A stretch of DNA of 62,472 bases from a bacterium (GCA_029560815.1 JAKQKF010000019.1:1-62472), one strand, 5' to 3'; counted from the first letter of the stretch, positions 18,717-28,247 are shown. The notes: generated by a model not told the origin, from the sequence alone. Program-made: numbers and translations.

Positions 18717-19007
18717 TTATCCTTCAATAGTGCCTTTCATCTTGATCGGGAAGATGTCTTCCAGATCACCATGAGGACGCGGGATGACATGTACGGAGAT
18801 CAATTCGCCGATCTTTTGTGCCGCCGCAGCGCCGGCATCGGTTGCAGCCTTGCAGGCCGCGACGTCGCCGCGTACAAGGGCGGTCACATAACCGGAACCG
18901 ATCTGGTGGAACCCCACCAGCTTCACTCTCGCCGCCTTGACCATTGCATCCGAGGCTTCGATCAGGGCGACAAGTCCTCTGGTTTCGATCATTCCCAGTG
19001 CTTCCAT
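18717..19007 (-). CDS. eutM: EutM-type hexameric BMC shell protein, copy 2
   Basis: 96 residues; the first 90 match copy 1 exactly, although about 49 of the 270 bases differ, all of them silently. Only the tail after FPIKM is distinct. The two proteins can probably mix in hexamers, and the tails, which face the shell surface near the hexamer edge, could tune assembly. This copy is transcribed first, 38 bases after eutD. It has a GGAG-type ribosome-binding site (TAGGAGTAACTC before the ATG). Confidence 0.96.
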   Translation of the reverse strand: MEALGMIETRGLVALIEASDAMVKAARVKLVGFHQIGSGYVTALVRGDVAACKAATDAGAAAAQKIGELISVHVIPRPHGDLEDIFPIKMKGTIEG

Positions 19008-19045
19008 GAGTTACTCCTAGTTAGTTGTTGGTATGTTGTCAGATG

Positions 19046-20029
19046 TCAGCTTCTTGCCATATAAGCAGCTGTAACGGAGATTTCGACGATATCCTCCCAG
19101 CTGCAGCCGCGGGAGAGGTCATGCATGGGTTTGCCCAACCCCTGCAGGAAAGGGCCGAGAGCTTTGTATCCACCCAGCCGTTCAACCAGTTTGTAGCCGA
19201 TATTGCCCGAATTGAGATCGGGAAAAATAAAGACATTGGCCTGACCCGCCACCGGACTTCCGGGCGCCTTTTTGGCGGCGACCGCAGGCACAAATGCCGC
19301 ATCGAACTGCAGCTCGCCATCCACCTTGAGGCCGGGGGCCTGGGCCTGGACCAGTCCGGTCGCCTCGCGCACCTTGTCGACCTGGGCATGCCGGGCGCTC
19401 CCTTTGGAGGAGAAGGAGAGCATTGCAACCCGTGGCTCATTGGCGGTAAGCCGCTCATACTGCGCAGCTGTGGCCACCGCGATGTCGGCGAGCTGTTCCG
19501 GGGTCGGATCGGGGAGCACCGCCGCATCGGCAAAGGCATAAACCGACTCGCCGTCAGGCGAGATCATCGCAAAAAAGCTCGATACCGTACGCAGCCCGGG
19601 CGCCACGCCCAGGACGTGAATGGCCGCACGCAGGACGTTGGCTGTCGACGACAGGTTGCCGGCGATGCAGAGGTCCGCCTGGGCATCGCGGACCAGCATG
19701 GCCCCCATATAGAGGGGATCATCGAGGCGCTCGCCGGCCTCATAGAGGGTCATGCCCTTCTCCTTGCGCGATTCGTGGAGAATACGGACGTAGCGATCAT
19801 GTTCCGGCACATGCCTGGGGTGGAGGATCACCAGCCCGCGGGTTGAAACGTGCACCTTGTCGGCGAATTCGCGCAGCTCGAAGCGGCCGCCGAGCAGGAT
19901 GGGCTGGGCGAGGCGTTCGTCCTTGAGATGGCGCGCCGCGCGCAGCACCCGCTCATCGAACGCATCCGGAAAGACGATGCGGCGCGGCTGCCAGCGGGAG
20001 TATTCGGTTGCCAGATGGATCAGCTTCAT
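19046..20029 (-). CDS. eutD: EutD/Pta-family phosphate acetyltransferase
   Basis: 327 residues of the PTA_PTB family (PF01515). It starts with [51 protein letters not shown] and [17 protein letters not shown] are characteristic. It converts acetyl-CoA and phosphate into acetyl phosphate and CoA, which recycles CoA for EutE inside the shell. It is not of the unrelated PduL type. Its ATG overlaps the eutT stop (ATGA). There is no obvious targeting peptide. Confidence 0.94.
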   Translation of the reverse strand: MKLIHLATEYSRWQPRRIVFPDAFDERVLRAARHLKDERLAQPILLGGRFELREFADKVHVSTRGLVILHPRHVPEHDRYVRILHESRKEKGMTLYEAGERLDDPLYMGAMLVRDAQADLCIAGNLSSTANVLRAAIHVLGVAPGLRTVSSFFAMISPDGESVYAFADAAVLPDPTPEQLADIAVATAAQYERLTANEPRVAMLSFSSKGSARHAQVDKVREATGLVQAQAPGLKVDGELQFDAAFVPAVAAKKAPGSPVAGQANVFIFPDLNSGNIGYKLVERLGGYKALGPFLQGLGKPMHDLSRGCSWEDIVEISVTAAYMARS

Positions 20030-20850
20030 CGGTCGAGCACCACTTTTTCGAGGGTGAGCTGTTTGCCCTGCTCCGCCAGCAGCGTCAGCAGCATGAGCAC
20101 ATAGAGAGCGCTGCTGAGGCGGTTGGCCGCCTTGATCAGATCGGGGCGGGTGATGGTGAGGTCCGGAGTGATAAAGACCCGGGCGGCCTCGACCTCCACC
20201 TCGCGCACCTGGGCGCGCAGCAGATTGAGCAGCGCCACATTGCGGCCGTGGCTCATCTCCGGGACGATATGGTCATGGCCCAGGTACTTGAGCGGGTTGT
20301 GTGAGACTGCATGCACCGTCTTTTCATCAGCGCCGCCAAGGGCGATGGGGGTCATCTCCTCCCCGCTTACTTCGCTTTTAAGCAGGTTGCCGAGATAGGA
20401 GCGGACGTCGGCGAGATAGGGGTGCAGCCAGGGAAATTTGTTCTCGTGATCGAATTCGACCTGGACCAGAACCGCATGCGCGATCAGGGTGTCGATCTTG
20501 CCGCGCAACGCGATGCGGGGGTGGTTTTTAACCACCATGTTATGAGCATCCAGATGAGTGAGGGCTTCAGGTTTTTTTACTACCGGCTGATGGCAGAGCA
20601 GACACTCCGCCTCCTGGCGGCCGGTGCTGCTGGTCAGGGGGTGTACCTGCACGGGAGCCTCCTCGCCGCTCTTGTCCGGATTGAAGACCCGGCCTTCGGC
20701 GTCGATATATTTAATGACGATCTTGCGCTCTTCGAGCAGCTGATGCGCAGCCGGGGTCAGACGGCAGTCGAGGGGAAGGTGAACCTCGGTGCCCCAGCCC
20801 AGGCCGAATTTGTCGCGCAGCCAGCCTTCGGTGATATATGCTGTGGCCAT
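20026..20850 (-). CDS. eutT: EutT, corrinoid adenosyltransferase
   Basis: 274 residues. It matches EutT from the start ([20 protein letters not shown]) through the helical cobalamin adenosyltransferase domain in the C-terminal half ([47 protein letters not shown]). The EutT-specific cysteine pair C83-L-L-C86-H, needed for metal binding and activity, is present. The enzyme makes adenosylcobalamin for EutBC from ATP and reduced cobalamin, which fits PduS in the same operon as electron donor. It sits four bases after eutQ. Confidence 0.95.
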   Translation of the reverse strand: MATAYITEGWLRDKFGLGWGTEVHLPLDCRLTPAAHQLLEERKIVIKYIDAEGRVFNPDKSGEEAPVQVHPLTSSTGRQEAECLLCHQPVVKKPEALTHLDAHNMVVKNHPRIALRGKIDTLIAHAVLVQVEFDHENKFPWLHPYLADVRSYLGNLLKSEVSGEEMTPIALGGADEKTVHAVSHNPLKYLGHDHIVPEMSHGRNVALLNLLRAQVREVEVEAARVFITPDLTITRPDLIKAANRLSSALYVLMLLTLLAEQGKQLTLEKVVLDR

Positions 20851-20854
20851 TCGC

Positions 20855-21622
20855 TTATCCCTGTTTTTGCGACGCCCAGTCCGCCGGATAGGTGACGTAC
20901 ATAATCTTGGTATAGGTGGGTGTGCCGAAGATGATCTGGCTGCCCTTCGGGATGTAGAAAACGTCGCCCACCTTGCCTTCGAAGCACTTGCCGTTGATGG
21001 TGATCGCCAGAGTACCCTGGAGGACGATATCGATCTCGTCGTAGTTCAGGGTCCAGGCGAAAGAGTCCATTTTGCGCCAGGACATGAATCCGGCGCACAT
21101 GGGCGAGCGGTCGGCCGAGGTGATGACATCGGTGAGGCGCACCTGTTTGCCGGGACCCGCTTCGGGCATCAGATCCATACGCACCGAGCCGCCGCGTACC
21201 ACGATCAGGCCGCTATCATCGACGATGCGCTGGCAGCAGGGGGCGGTAGTGGCGAGCGCCGCAGTGATGGACGGCTGGCTCACGGGCAGAGGCGAGGGCG
21301 TCGGCGGGCAGGCGGGGGGCTGCTGCTGCAGCTGCTCGGCGACCAGCCGGGAGATCATGGCGGGGTCGCGTTTGTCCGCGGGCAAGCGCTGGATGACCTG
21401 GGCGGCGATGGCCTTGACCAGCTCCTGATCGCCTGAGGCGGCCTGAGGCTGCTGGCGCAGGGGGCAGCTCTCGCTTCCCGGCTCGACGAAGCAGATGCCG
21501 AGCTTGGCGGCCAGCGTGGCCGCTTCGGGGGTGATGATTGTCGTCTGCACCGAGGCCGGCAGCTCTTTGATGCCGGCGGTGCAGGCTTCCTTTATGGTCT
21601 GGGCTGTGATCAGTTTTTTCAT
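20855..21622 (-). CDS. eutQ: EutQ, cupin protein with probable acetate kinase role
   Basis: 255 residues. The C-terminal half is the EutQ cupin (DSFAWTLNYDEIDIVLQGTL, KVGDVFYIPKGSQIIFGTPT). The N-terminal part begins MKKLITAQTIKEACTAGIKE and contains an about 50-residue Pro/Gln-rich linker. Salmonella EutQ has acetate kinase activity and is needed for compartment formation. No AckA-type kinase gene is in this operon, so EutQ is the only candidate to make ATP from the acetyl phosphate of EutD. AAGGAAA precedes the ATG. Confidence 0.92.
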   Translation of the reverse strand: MKKLITAQTIKEACTAGIKELPASVQTTIITPEAATLAAKLGICFVEPGSESCPLRQQPQAASGDQELVKAIAAQVIQRLPADKRDPAMISRLVAEQLQQQPPACPPTPSPLPVSQPSITAALATTAPCCQRIVDDSGLIVVRGGSVRMDLMPEAGPGKQVRLTDVITSADRSPMCAGFMSWRKMDSFAWTLNYDEIDIVLQGTLAITINGKCFEGKVGDVFYIPKGSQIIFGTPTYTKIMYVTYPADWASQKQG

Positions 21623-21635
21623 CTTGATTTCCTTT

Positions 21636-22103
21636 TTACTCTCCCGGTTTGGCGGCAGAAAAGGGCTCCCTGGTCAGAAAGCGGCGCAAGGCATCGATGC
21701 TTCCGGGCTGATAGACCGAGACCGGAAAAACAGGGCCATGGATGCCCGCATCACGAATGATCTCCTCCACCTCGGAGACCCGGGCATCCTCAAGATCGAT
21801 CTTGGAGATGACACCGATGATTTGTTTGGTATCATAAATATGAAACAAGCCAAAAGGCAGTTTGCGCTCCAGGGAGTTGGCCTGGTGCACATAGACGATG
21901 GTCTCAATGTCGGTCATGGTCGAGATCAGCGCCGTATAGAGCCGGGGGTTGTCAAAGTATTCACCCGGGGTGTCGATGGTGCACTCATCGTGGAAGACCA
22001 GGGCCTGGGTCTTCTGGACTTCTCCCAGACGGCCGAGCAGGGCTGCGAAGAGGGTTGACTTGCCCACTCCGGTGCCGCCGATGAGGATGAAATTGTTCAG
22101 CAT
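21636..22103 (-). CDS. eutP: EutP/PduV-family small GTPase-like protein
   Basis: 155 residues with a P-loop GGTGVGKST at 9-17, DTPGEYFDNPRLYTALI (switch/G3 region), VISKIDLED (NKxD-like G4 as SKID) and VYQPGSIDALRRFL at the end. This is the Ras-like EutP/PduV family. PduV has been linked to placement or movement of the compartment, and Salmonella EutP has reported acetate kinase activity, so its precise role is open. It overlaps the eutS stop by one base (TGATG). Confidence 0.93.
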   Translation of the reverse strand: MLNNFILIGGTGVGKSTLFAALLGRLGEVQKTQALVFHDECTIDTPGEYFDNPRLYTALISTMTDIETIVYVHQANSLERKLPFGLFHIYDTKQIIGVISKIDLEDARVSEVEEIIRDAGIHGPVFPVSVYQPGSIDALRRFLTREPFSAAKPGE

Positions 22104-22462
22104 CAGGTCACCGTCACCGCGCAGGGGGTATAGTTGAGAACGTTCTGCAGGGTCTGGTTGACCGACTTGAGAGCTTCCTCAACAGCGCCCACCTCGCCAA
22201 AGATCACCAGGGCGCCGGTGAAACGGTCGAGGAATCCGATCTGGACATTGGCGGCCTTGACCGCAATGTCGCCGGCGATCATGGCGGTCTCACCCGGGGT
22301 GAGGGTCATGATGCCGATGGCATTGACGTACGGAATGCCGATTTTTTTGCACACCTCTTCGCCCGGATGGGCGATCATATGGGCCAGGGTTACTTGTTTG
22401 CCCGGCACATACTCCTGGATGATGCGCTCTTTGTCCTGATAGGGATTTCTTGGATCGTCCAT
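22103..22462 (-). CDS. eutS: EutS-type BMC shell protein (circularly permuted)
   Basis: 119 residues, with [62 protein letters not shown] and [16 protein letters not shown]. This is the EutS/PduU form, a permuted BMC domain whose hexamer can be bent at the edges of the shell. It begins just one base after the ParA stop and leads directly into eutP. Confidence 0.95.
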   Translation of the reverse strand: MDDPRNPYQDKERIIQEYVPGKQVTLAHMIAHPGEEVCKKIGIPYVNAIGIMTLTPGETAMIAGDIAVKAANVQIGFLDRFTGALVIFGEVGAVEEALKSVNQTLQNVLNYTPCAVTVT

Positions 22463-22463
22463 T

Positions 22464-23228
22464 TCAGTCCTGTATTCTTGCCAAAACAGCCTTGGTCAGC
22501 TCGCCGTATTCGATTGCGCCGCGGGCGGAGGGGGCGTAGCGGAGGATGGGCTCTCCGGCCCGGGCCGCTTCCGCCAGTTTGATATTCATGCCGATCACAG
22601 TCGGCAGCAGCAGGTCGCCGTAGCGCTGCTTGAGCGTGTCATAAACCTCGGCTGCGGTGCGGGTGCGGCGGTCGAAATGGGTCAAAAAATAGCCGAGGGT
22701 GCGGAGGCGCGGATTGAGATGCCGGCGCGCCTTGGAGAGCATATCGTCGGTCACTTCGAGGCCGGCGACCGCCAGGTACTGGGCCTGGACCGGGATGAGG
22801 GCATAGTCCGCCATGGCCAGGGCGTTCGTCGCCAGAGGCCCCATATTGGGCGGGCAGTCGCAGAAGACCAGATCAAACTCCTGCGGGATCTGCTCCCGGC
22901 TGAGGAAAAAAGCGTCCGCCGACTCTTCGGCGACCTCGAGATAAAAGTCGGCGAGAGAGGGTTCAGCGGGCAGACAAAAGAGCAGCTCATCCCCGGCCGG
23001 ATGGATGGCCGCAGCGAGGTCGCGGTTTTCGTCGACAAGATAGTCGCAGAGGGTCTTGACCCGGTCAGCGCCGGGGCCGAAACCCAGGTGGCGGGAGGCC
23101 CCTGCCGAGGGATCGAAATCGGCGAGCAGGGTCCGCCGGCCGAGGCGGGCGCACCAGGCGGCGATATTGACCGCACTGGTGGTTTTGCCCACGCCGCCTT
23201 TGTTATTGATCACTACGACGATCTTCAT
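22464..23228 (-). CDS. ParA/Soj-type positioning ATPase inside the eut operon
   Basis: 254 residues with the complete deviant Walker A of ParA proteins ([14 protein letters not shown] at 8-21, including the signature lysine), [12 protein letters not shown] (Walker A'), and [18 protein letters not shown] (Walker B region). ParA ATPases form gradients on the nucleoid that move plasmids, chromosomes, carboxysomes (McdA) or protein clusters. Its ATG overlaps the stop of the EutK-like shell gene (ATGA) and eutS follows at one base, so it is a true part of the shell operon and not a chromosome-partition gene. No ParB is nearby. The likely job is spacing or inheritance of the compartments; the partner is inferred to be the EutK-like protein. 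Confidence 0.9.
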   Translation of the reverse strand: MKIVVVINNKGGVGKTTSAVNIAAWCARLGRRTLLADFDPSAGASRHLGFGPGADRVKTLCDYLVDENRDLAAAIHPAGDELLFCLPAEPSLADFYLEVAEESADAFFLSREQIPQEFDLVFCDCPPNMGPLATNALAMADYALIPVQAQYLAVAGLEVTDDMLSKARRHLNPRLRTLGYFLTHFDRRTRTAAEVYDTLKQRYGDLLLPTVIGMNIKLAEAARAGEPILRYAPSARGAIEYGELTKAVLARIQD

Positions 23229-23806
23229 TTCTTGTCCGTCAGCGGATAGTACTTGCGCTGCATTTTTTCAATGACGCCCTCATCCAGCAGCGCCTTGAGG
23301 GCGGTGAGGATGGCGGGGCGGTCGCACTTGAGGGCCGCGGCCAGTTCGTCCGCAGTGGCTCCAGCGGGATGGGCCCGGAGATGGCGCAGGGCCCGGCCGC
23401 TCAGGTCCGGGCCGGCGCTTTTGGTTTTTTCCGGCGGCGGGGTTTTAGCCGGGGGTTGTTCAGCCCGGTTTTGTCCGCCTTTGCCCTTGCGCCGGCCTTT
23501 TCCCTGCCCTTTCCCTTTTCTTTTTTTACTGATCAGCTCCTCGACCAGATAATCGGTATCGCCGTCGGGGCGCGGGATGACATGGGCCGAGATCAGCTCG
23601 CCGAAACGCATGGCCGCGGCGGAGCCGGCATCGATGGCCGCCTGGCAGGCGGCGAGATCCCCCTCGCAGATGACCGTCACCAGAGCCCGTCCCGGGTTAT
23701 GCTGTTTGATCAGGCGCACGCGGGCGGCCTTGACCATGGCATCGGCTGACTCGATGGCGCAGATCAGCCCTCTGGTTTCGATAAAGCCGTAGGAGAGTCC
23801 AGCCAT
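23225..23806 (-). CDS. eutK: EutK-like BMC shell protein with basic linker and winged helix
   Basis: 193 residues from ATG 23806 (GAGG seven bases upstream; the longer frame starts with TTG). Residues 1-92 are a BMC domain with GFIETRGLICAIESADAM and HVIPRPDGDTDYLVEE. Residues 94-113 are nearly all Lys, Arg, Gly and Gln, followed by a Pro/Lys stretch to about 133. Residues 134-190 look like the EutK C-terminal winged helix (ALRHLRAHPAGATADELAAAL, LLDEGVIEK). EutK of enteric bacteria has the same two-domain plan without such a long basic linker. Coupled to ParA by ATGA, it could link shell, nucleoid and ATPase. Confidence 0.88.
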   Translation of the reverse strand: MAGLSYGFIETRGLICAIESADAMVKAARVRLIKQHNPGRALVTVICEGDLAACQAAIDAGSAAAMRFGELISAHVIPRPDGDTDYLVEELISKKRKGKGQGKGRRKGKGGQNRAEQPPAKTPPPEKTKSAGPDLSGRALRHLRAHPAGATADELAAALKCDRPAILTALKALLDEGVIEKMQRKYYPLTDKK

Positions 23807-23814
23807 GAAAAGCC

Positions 23815-24480
23815 TCAACCCAGCATAAAGTAGACGGGATTGCGCGCTATATCGAGCACGGTATCCTGGAAGGCATCGCAGGCCGCCTTGCAGGCCGCCT
23901 GGGTGCCGGTGAGCAGGCCGCCGGAAAAGTTGGTCTCGGAGGGCGGCGCAAAATAGAGGCAGAGGCGCACGTTCGCGGCCTTCATCGCCTGATCGATAGC
24001 GTAGGTCGCCTCGAGCGGCGGCGCGATCAGATAGGCCAGCGGTTCGCCGGGATTGATGCCGGCCACGCCGGAGAGATAGCTGCCGGTGCGGGCGATGAGG
24101 TGCGGGAAAAAGGTGAGGGTATTGGCTTCATTCGCCGAATACCAGATCGCCTCGTTCTCCAGATAGTCGAGAGCGGCCTGGATGCCGGCCTGCACTTCGC
24201 CGGGATTGGGGCCGGCGAGCATGGCGATGATTTCGCCGGAGAGGGGTCCGGAGGCGTGCGCGGCGCCGGCGTAAAAGGATTTGGCATAGATCACTTCGAT
24301 ATCGGCCTTCTTGGTCGCCTCATCGATGCTGACATAGAGGGCGTCATCGATATCGGCGGTGATGAGGCCGAGGCTGCGCTGTTCCGGCTTGAGTTTCAGC
24401 TCAGTGTGGAGTCCTGCATCCACCGAGGAGATCAGTCGGACGGCGAGGGGCCGGGCTTTGATGGGGTCGAGAATTGCCAT
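23815..24480 (-). CDS. eutL: EutL-type tandem BMC shell protein
   Basis: 221 residues. It matches EutL: RPLAVRLISSVDAGLHTELKL at the start, LGLITADIDDALYVSIDEATKKADIEVIYAKSFYAGA, GPNPGEVQAGIQAALDYLEN and ACKAACDAFQDTVLDIARNP. EutL is a permuted tandem BMC protein forming trimers with gated pores that can bind ethanolamine or cobalamin. It stands 30 bases after eutC and eight before the eutK start. Confidence 0.95.
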   Translation of the reverse strand: MAILDPIKARPLAVRLISSVDAGLHTELKLKPEQRSLGLITADIDDALYVSIDEATKKADIEVIYAKSFYAGAAHASGPLSGEIIAMLAGPNPGEVQAGIQAALDYLENEAIWYSANEANTLTFFPHLIARTGSYLSGVAGINPGEPLAYLIAPPLEATYAIDQAMKAANVRLCLYFAPPSETNFSGGLLTGTQAACKAACDAFQDTVLDIARNPVYFMLG

Positions 24481-24510
24481 AATTTCTGTCCTGTCGCTAA
24501 AGTATAAACA

Positions 24511-25401
24511 TTATTTAAGGTTGATGCCACTGGTTTTTTGGGCGATCATTTTCTTGACGGTATCGACGATCACGGCCGAGGCCTCGACCGGGGGTGTGCC
24601 CAGCTTGTGGATATTGGAGATCACCGTCCGTTCAGATTCGACGGTGGTGGCCACGGCGGGACGGTAGACCATATAAGCGCTCATGCTCTCAGACTGACCG
24701 AGGCCGGGCCGTTCGCCGATGAGCAGGACCACCACATCGGCCTTGAGGCGTTCACCGATCTCGTCTTCCACCTTGACGCGGCCGTATTTGACGAAGAAAG
24801 GCGTGCCCACTTTCAGTCCTGCGGACTCGAAGCCCTTGACCAGGGGGGGGAGGATTTCATCATAGTTGGCGGTCATGGCGTCGGTGGAGAGGCCGTCGGA
24901 GAGAACGATCTGCACCTGGGGCTGGGCGATGCATTTTTCGCTGATGAGCCTGCGCCCCTCTTCGGAGAGCATACGGCCGAGATCCGGCCGGGTGAGGTAT
25001 TCGTCCTTGTCGGAGACCTGGCTTTGCACGATGAAGAGGCCGGTGCGGGCGACCCACTCTTCGGGGATCTCCTTGAAGACGGTGTCGCGCGACAGGGAGT
25101 GGTCGGCGAGGAAGCGCAGATAGGGCAGGGTGCGGCTGCGGGTGCCGGTGCGGCCGACGGCGACGCGGGCGTTGGTGGCGGCGCGCAGATCGCCCAGGAC
25201 CTTGGCGTTATTGGCCTGCTCGACCCCGATCCAGCGCTTCACCTCATCGCTGGCCAGATCGGGCAGAGGACCCTCGCCGGCGGAAGAGAGAGAGGGCGCG
25301 GCCGCTGCGGTTGCGGTTGGGACAGGGCGGGGGGCGGCCGCCGGCGTGCTCATCTCCTGCAGCACCGCGTTGACAATGGCTTCAATCTGTTTTTGATCCA
25401 T
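24511..25401 (-). CDS. eutC: EutC, ethanolamine ammonia-lyase small subunit
   Basis: 296 residues, the usual length. The N-terminal helix [14 protein letters not shown] and the following Pro/Ala-rich linker (to about 50) match the encapsulation peptide of EutC. The core contains [62 protein letters not shown] and [21 protein letters not shown]. With EutB it forms the adenosylcobalamin-dependent enzyme that splits ethanolamine to acetaldehyde and ammonia. It follows eutB by 18 bases. Confidence 0.97.
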   Translation of the reverse strand: MDQKQIEAIVNAVLQEMSTPAAAPRPVPTATAAAAPSLSSAGEGPLPDLASDEVKRWIGVEQANNAKVLGDLRAATNARVAVGRTGTRSRTLPYLRFLADHSLSRDTVFKEIPEEWVARTGLFIVQSQVSDKDEYLTRPDLGRMLSEEGRRLISEKCIAQPQVQIVLSDGLSTDAMTANYDEILPPLVKGFESAGLKVGTPFFVKYGRVKVEDEIGERLKADVVVLLIGERPGLGQSESMSAYMVYRPAVATTVESERTVISNIHKLGTPPVEASAVIVDTVKKMIAQKTSGINLK

Positions 25402-25419
25402 GGTAATAGGTCTCCAGAT

Positions 25420-26781
25420 CTAGAAGAATATAGACGCATCGCCGGCCTTTTCGGTCAGCATTCCATTTTTCATGATGCCCATCTTTTCGAGCCATGCCTC
25501 GAACTCCGGCGCGGGGCGCAGCCCCAGGGTGGCGCGGATGGTGGCGGTATCGTGGTAGGCATTGGTCTGATAGTTGAGCATGATATCATCGCCGAGGGGG
25601 ACGCCCATGACGTAGTTGAGGCCCGAGGCGGCGAGAAGAACTGTCAGGTTCTCAAGGGCGTTCTGGTCAGTGTTGGCGTGATTGGTGTAGCAGGCATCAG
25701 CTCCCATCGGGATGCCGGAGAGCTTGCCCATGAAATGGTCCTCAAGGCCGGCGCGGGTGATCTGACGGCCGTCGTAGAGATATTCGGGTCCGATGAAACC
25801 GACCACCGTATTGACCAGGAAGGGGCGATAGCGCCGGGCAAGGCCGTAATTGCGCGCCTCGAGGGTGACCTGATCCGCACCGTAATGGGCCCCGGCGGAG
25901 AGGGCTGAACCCTGACCGGTTTCAAAATAGAGCATGCTCGATCCGGCGATGCGGCAGTATTTCTTGCCCACTTCATAGGCCTCGTCGAGAAGATCGATGG
26001 TGACGCCGAACTCCTTAAGCCCCTTCTCCGAGCCCGAGATACTCTGAAAAATGAGGCCGGCCGGCGCGCCGTCGCGGATGGCGGCCATCTGGGTGGAGAC
26101 ATGGGCGAGGACGCAGCCCTGGGCCGGGATCTGCCATTTGTCGATGATCTCCTGCATGCAGATGAGCAGCTTCTTGACGTTTTCAGGCGAATCGATGCAG
26201 GGGTTGATGCCGATCACGGCATCGCCGACACCATAGGAGAGCCCCTCGTAAATCTGCGCGGTGATGCTTTTAAGGTCATCGCGCGGGTCATTGGGCTGAA
26301 GGCGGGCGCTGAAATGGCCGGGAAGACCGACGGTGGTATTGGCTTTGCTGATGACCGGGATGCGCTTGGCCCCGTAAATGAGGTCGAGATTGGACATCAG
26401 TTTGGTGCAGGCCGCGACCATTTCGGAGGTCAGACCACGGCGAAGACGCTGGATGTCCTCCTGGGTGGTGCGGTCGCAAAGGACATATTCCCGGAGCTCG
26501 CCTACGGTCCAGTTGCGGATCTCGGCGAAAACAGACTCGTTGACGGCGTCCTGGATCACACGCGTGACCGCGTCCTCTTCGTAAGGGATGACCGGATTAT
26601 TGCGCAGATCGGCCAGGGTGAGGTTGGCGAGCACATATTTGGCGGCGACGCGCTCCTGCGAGGTCTCCGCGGCGATGCCGGCGAGGACGTCGCCCGAGCG
26701 CAGCTCGTTCGCCTTGGCGAGCACATCCTTGATATCCTTGAACTGATAGGTTTTCCCGAACAGCAGGGCACTAAGCTTCAT
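25420..26781 (-). CDS. eutB: EutB, ethanolamine ammonia-lyase large subunit
   Basis: 453 residues, the same length as the enteric enzyme. Conserved stretches include NNPVIPYEEDAVTRVIQD, VGLPGHFSARLQPNDPRDDL, GDAVIGINPCIDSPENV, IAGSSMLYFETGQGSALSAGAHYG and TRAGLEDHFMGKLSGIPMGADACYTNHA. EutB carries the active site barrel of the B12-dependent lyase. A GAGGAG site lies about six bases before the ATG. It lies 15 bases after eutA in the usual eutA-eutB-eutC order. Confidence 0.98.
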   Translation of the reverse strand: MKLSALLFGKTYQFKDIKDVLAKANELRSGDVLAGIAAETSQERVAAKYVLANLTLADLRNNPVIPYEEDAVTRVIQDAVNESVFAEIRNWTVGELREYVLCDRTTQEDIQRLRRGLTSEMVAACTKLMSNLDLIYGAKRIPVISKANTTVGLPGHFSARLQPNDPRDDLKSITAQIYEGLSYGVGDAVIGINPCIDSPENVKKLLICMQEIIDKWQIPAQGCVLAHVSTQMAAIRDGAPAGLIFQSISGSEKGLKEFGVTIDLLDEAYEVGKKYCRIAGSSMLYFETGQGSALSAGAHYGADQVTLEARNYGLARRYRPFLVNTVVGFIGPEYLYDGRQITRAGLEDHFMGKLSGIPMGADACYTNHANTDQNALENLTVLLAASGLNYVMGVPLGDDIMLNYQTNAYHDTATIRATLGLRPAPEFEAWLEKMGIMKNGMLTEKAGDASIFF

Positions 26782-26796
26782 CTGCTTCTCCTCAAA

Positions 26797-28233
26797 TTAA
26801 GATGGAAAGGCCAAAGACTTGACGGTCAGGGGCACAATTTCACCGCCGAAATAGCTTTTGCCGATATCTATATAGTCCCCCTCACGGGTGTTCACTTCAT
26901 CGATGACCGCGAGGGCTTTGGGTTTGATCCGGGGCTCAAGTTCCATGCCCAGCACCTTGCCGACATCATTGGCCGAGATCACGATCGCCGGATGGGCCGG
27001 ATTGGGGTGTTCGGTGTAGAGCCGGGCCAGAGCTGAGGCACACTGAACCACGGCGCGATAGGTCACCGGCATGGCCGCCGACAGGGCGATGGCGTAGAGA
27101 TCGGAGCCGGGATCGAGGTCGTGGCGCCGGGCGGCCAGCAGGATCTCGCCGTAAATTTCCGGTTCGGGCTGCTGCCAGTCGATCGCCGGACGCAGCACCG
27201 GGATGTTGCGCAGCGGCAGCTTGTCATAGGCGACCCAGATCGTGCTGCCGCTCAGCGAAAGGGAGTAGGCGCCGGCGCCGATCACAGTGGCGCGGATGGT
27301 CTGCTTGGGCAGCCGGACCGGATAGGCCTGCAGGCGCGGGTGGGAACGCAATGCATCAGCCAGAATGGGCCCAAGATCCCGGAAATGGAAGGGATCACCT
27401 TGGGTCAATTGCGGATGATAGAAGCATTCGCCCACTCCGCCGGAGATGAAGAGGGCATCCAGTTTGCCGATCTCGTGCAGGGGCGGGGTCATCATAAGCT
27501 CCTCGAGCAGCGGCGAGGAGAGGCCTTCGATCAGGTCGACAACTAGGTCAGCCATGTGCTGGGCCACACGCTCCAGATCGGAGCGGGTCAGGGCACCGGG
27601 CTGGGGAATGGAGCCCGGAAAGAGGAGGCGCAGCACTTTGGCGGCCGGTTCCCGGACCCGGGTGACGCGGCCGGCCTGGTCGGTCTCGATCAGATGACCG
27701 CCGACATTGAGACAGGCGGTATCGATGACGCGGCCGTTGTCAAAGAGCACATAATTGGAGGTGCCGCCGCCGATATCGATATTAAGGACGCGGGCGGAGC
27801 GGCTGTCGGAGAAATCGGCGGCTCCCGAGCCCCGGCCGGCGATGACCGATTCGAGGTGGGGGCCTGCTGTGGCGACGACAAAATCGCCAAGGCGGTCGGC
27901 GAGATTCATGATGGAAAGGCGGGCGTTGCTCGCCTTGGAACTCTCGCCGGTGATGATGATCGCACCGGTCTCGATTTCGTTCAGGGACTTGCCGGCGCGC
28001 GCATATTCGCTCTGGAGCAGGGCGAAGAGCTGATCTTCATCGATGGAGCCATCCTCGTGCAGGGGCGTCATGTGAATGGCGCTTTCGTAGAGGATGCGAC
28101 GTTCACTGAACTCATAGCGCGGCACCTGGGTGGCGGGTGCGCGGTTGACCAGCTCGAGCGCGGAAAAGATCAGCTGCAGGGTTGTGGTGCCAATGTCGAT
28201 GCCGACACTGTCAATTTTTTTTATTTCACTCAA
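26797..28233 (-). CDS. eutA: EutA, reactivating factor of ethanolamine ammonia-lyase
   Basis: 478 residues. The opening SVGIDIGTTTLQLIFSALE, the ATPase motif VLNIDIGGGTSNYVLFDNG and the ELVNRAPATQVPRYEF block are EutA hallmarks. EutA removes damaged cobalamin from EutBC using ATP. The reading frame has no ATG near the conserved start; TTG at 28233 gives a length matching the enteric protein, and no better site exists upstream because the frame runs into a hairpin. A weak TTG start may keep EutA low. The gene follows a hairpin with a T-rich tail after the phosphatase gene. Confidence 0.95.
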   Translation of the reverse strand: MSEIKKIDSVGIDIGTTTLQLIFSALELVNRAPATQVPRYEFSERRILYESAIHMTPLHEDGSIDEDQLFALLQSEYARAGKSLNEIETGAIIITGESSKASNARLSIMNLADRLGDFVVATAGPHLESVIAGRGSGAADFSDSRSARVLNIDIGGGTSNYVLFDNGRVIDTACLNVGGHLIETDQAGRVTRVREPAAKVLRLLFPGSIPQPGALTRSDLERVAQHMADLVVDLIEGLSSPLLEELMMTPPLHEIGKLDALFISGGVGECFYHPQLTQGDPFHFRDLGPILADALRSHPRLQAYPVRLPKQTIRATVIGAGAYSLSLSGSTIWVAYDKLPLRNIPVLRPAIDWQQPEPEIYGEILLAARRHDLDPGSDLYAIALSAAMPVTYRAVVQCASALARLYTEHPNPAHPAIVISANDVGKVLGMELEPRIKPKALAVIDEVNTREGDYIDIGKSYFGGEIVPLTVKSLAFPS

Positions 28234-28247
28234 ATCGCCGCGCTCGT

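Noticed and set aside
18404..19007. EutM pair as an assembly duplication
   Set aside because: About 49 silent base differences and different C-terminal tails show two real genes.
22464..23228. ParA as part of a chromosome or plasmid partition locus
   Set aside because: No parB or parS-like repeats nearby; the gene is coupled on both sides to shell genes.
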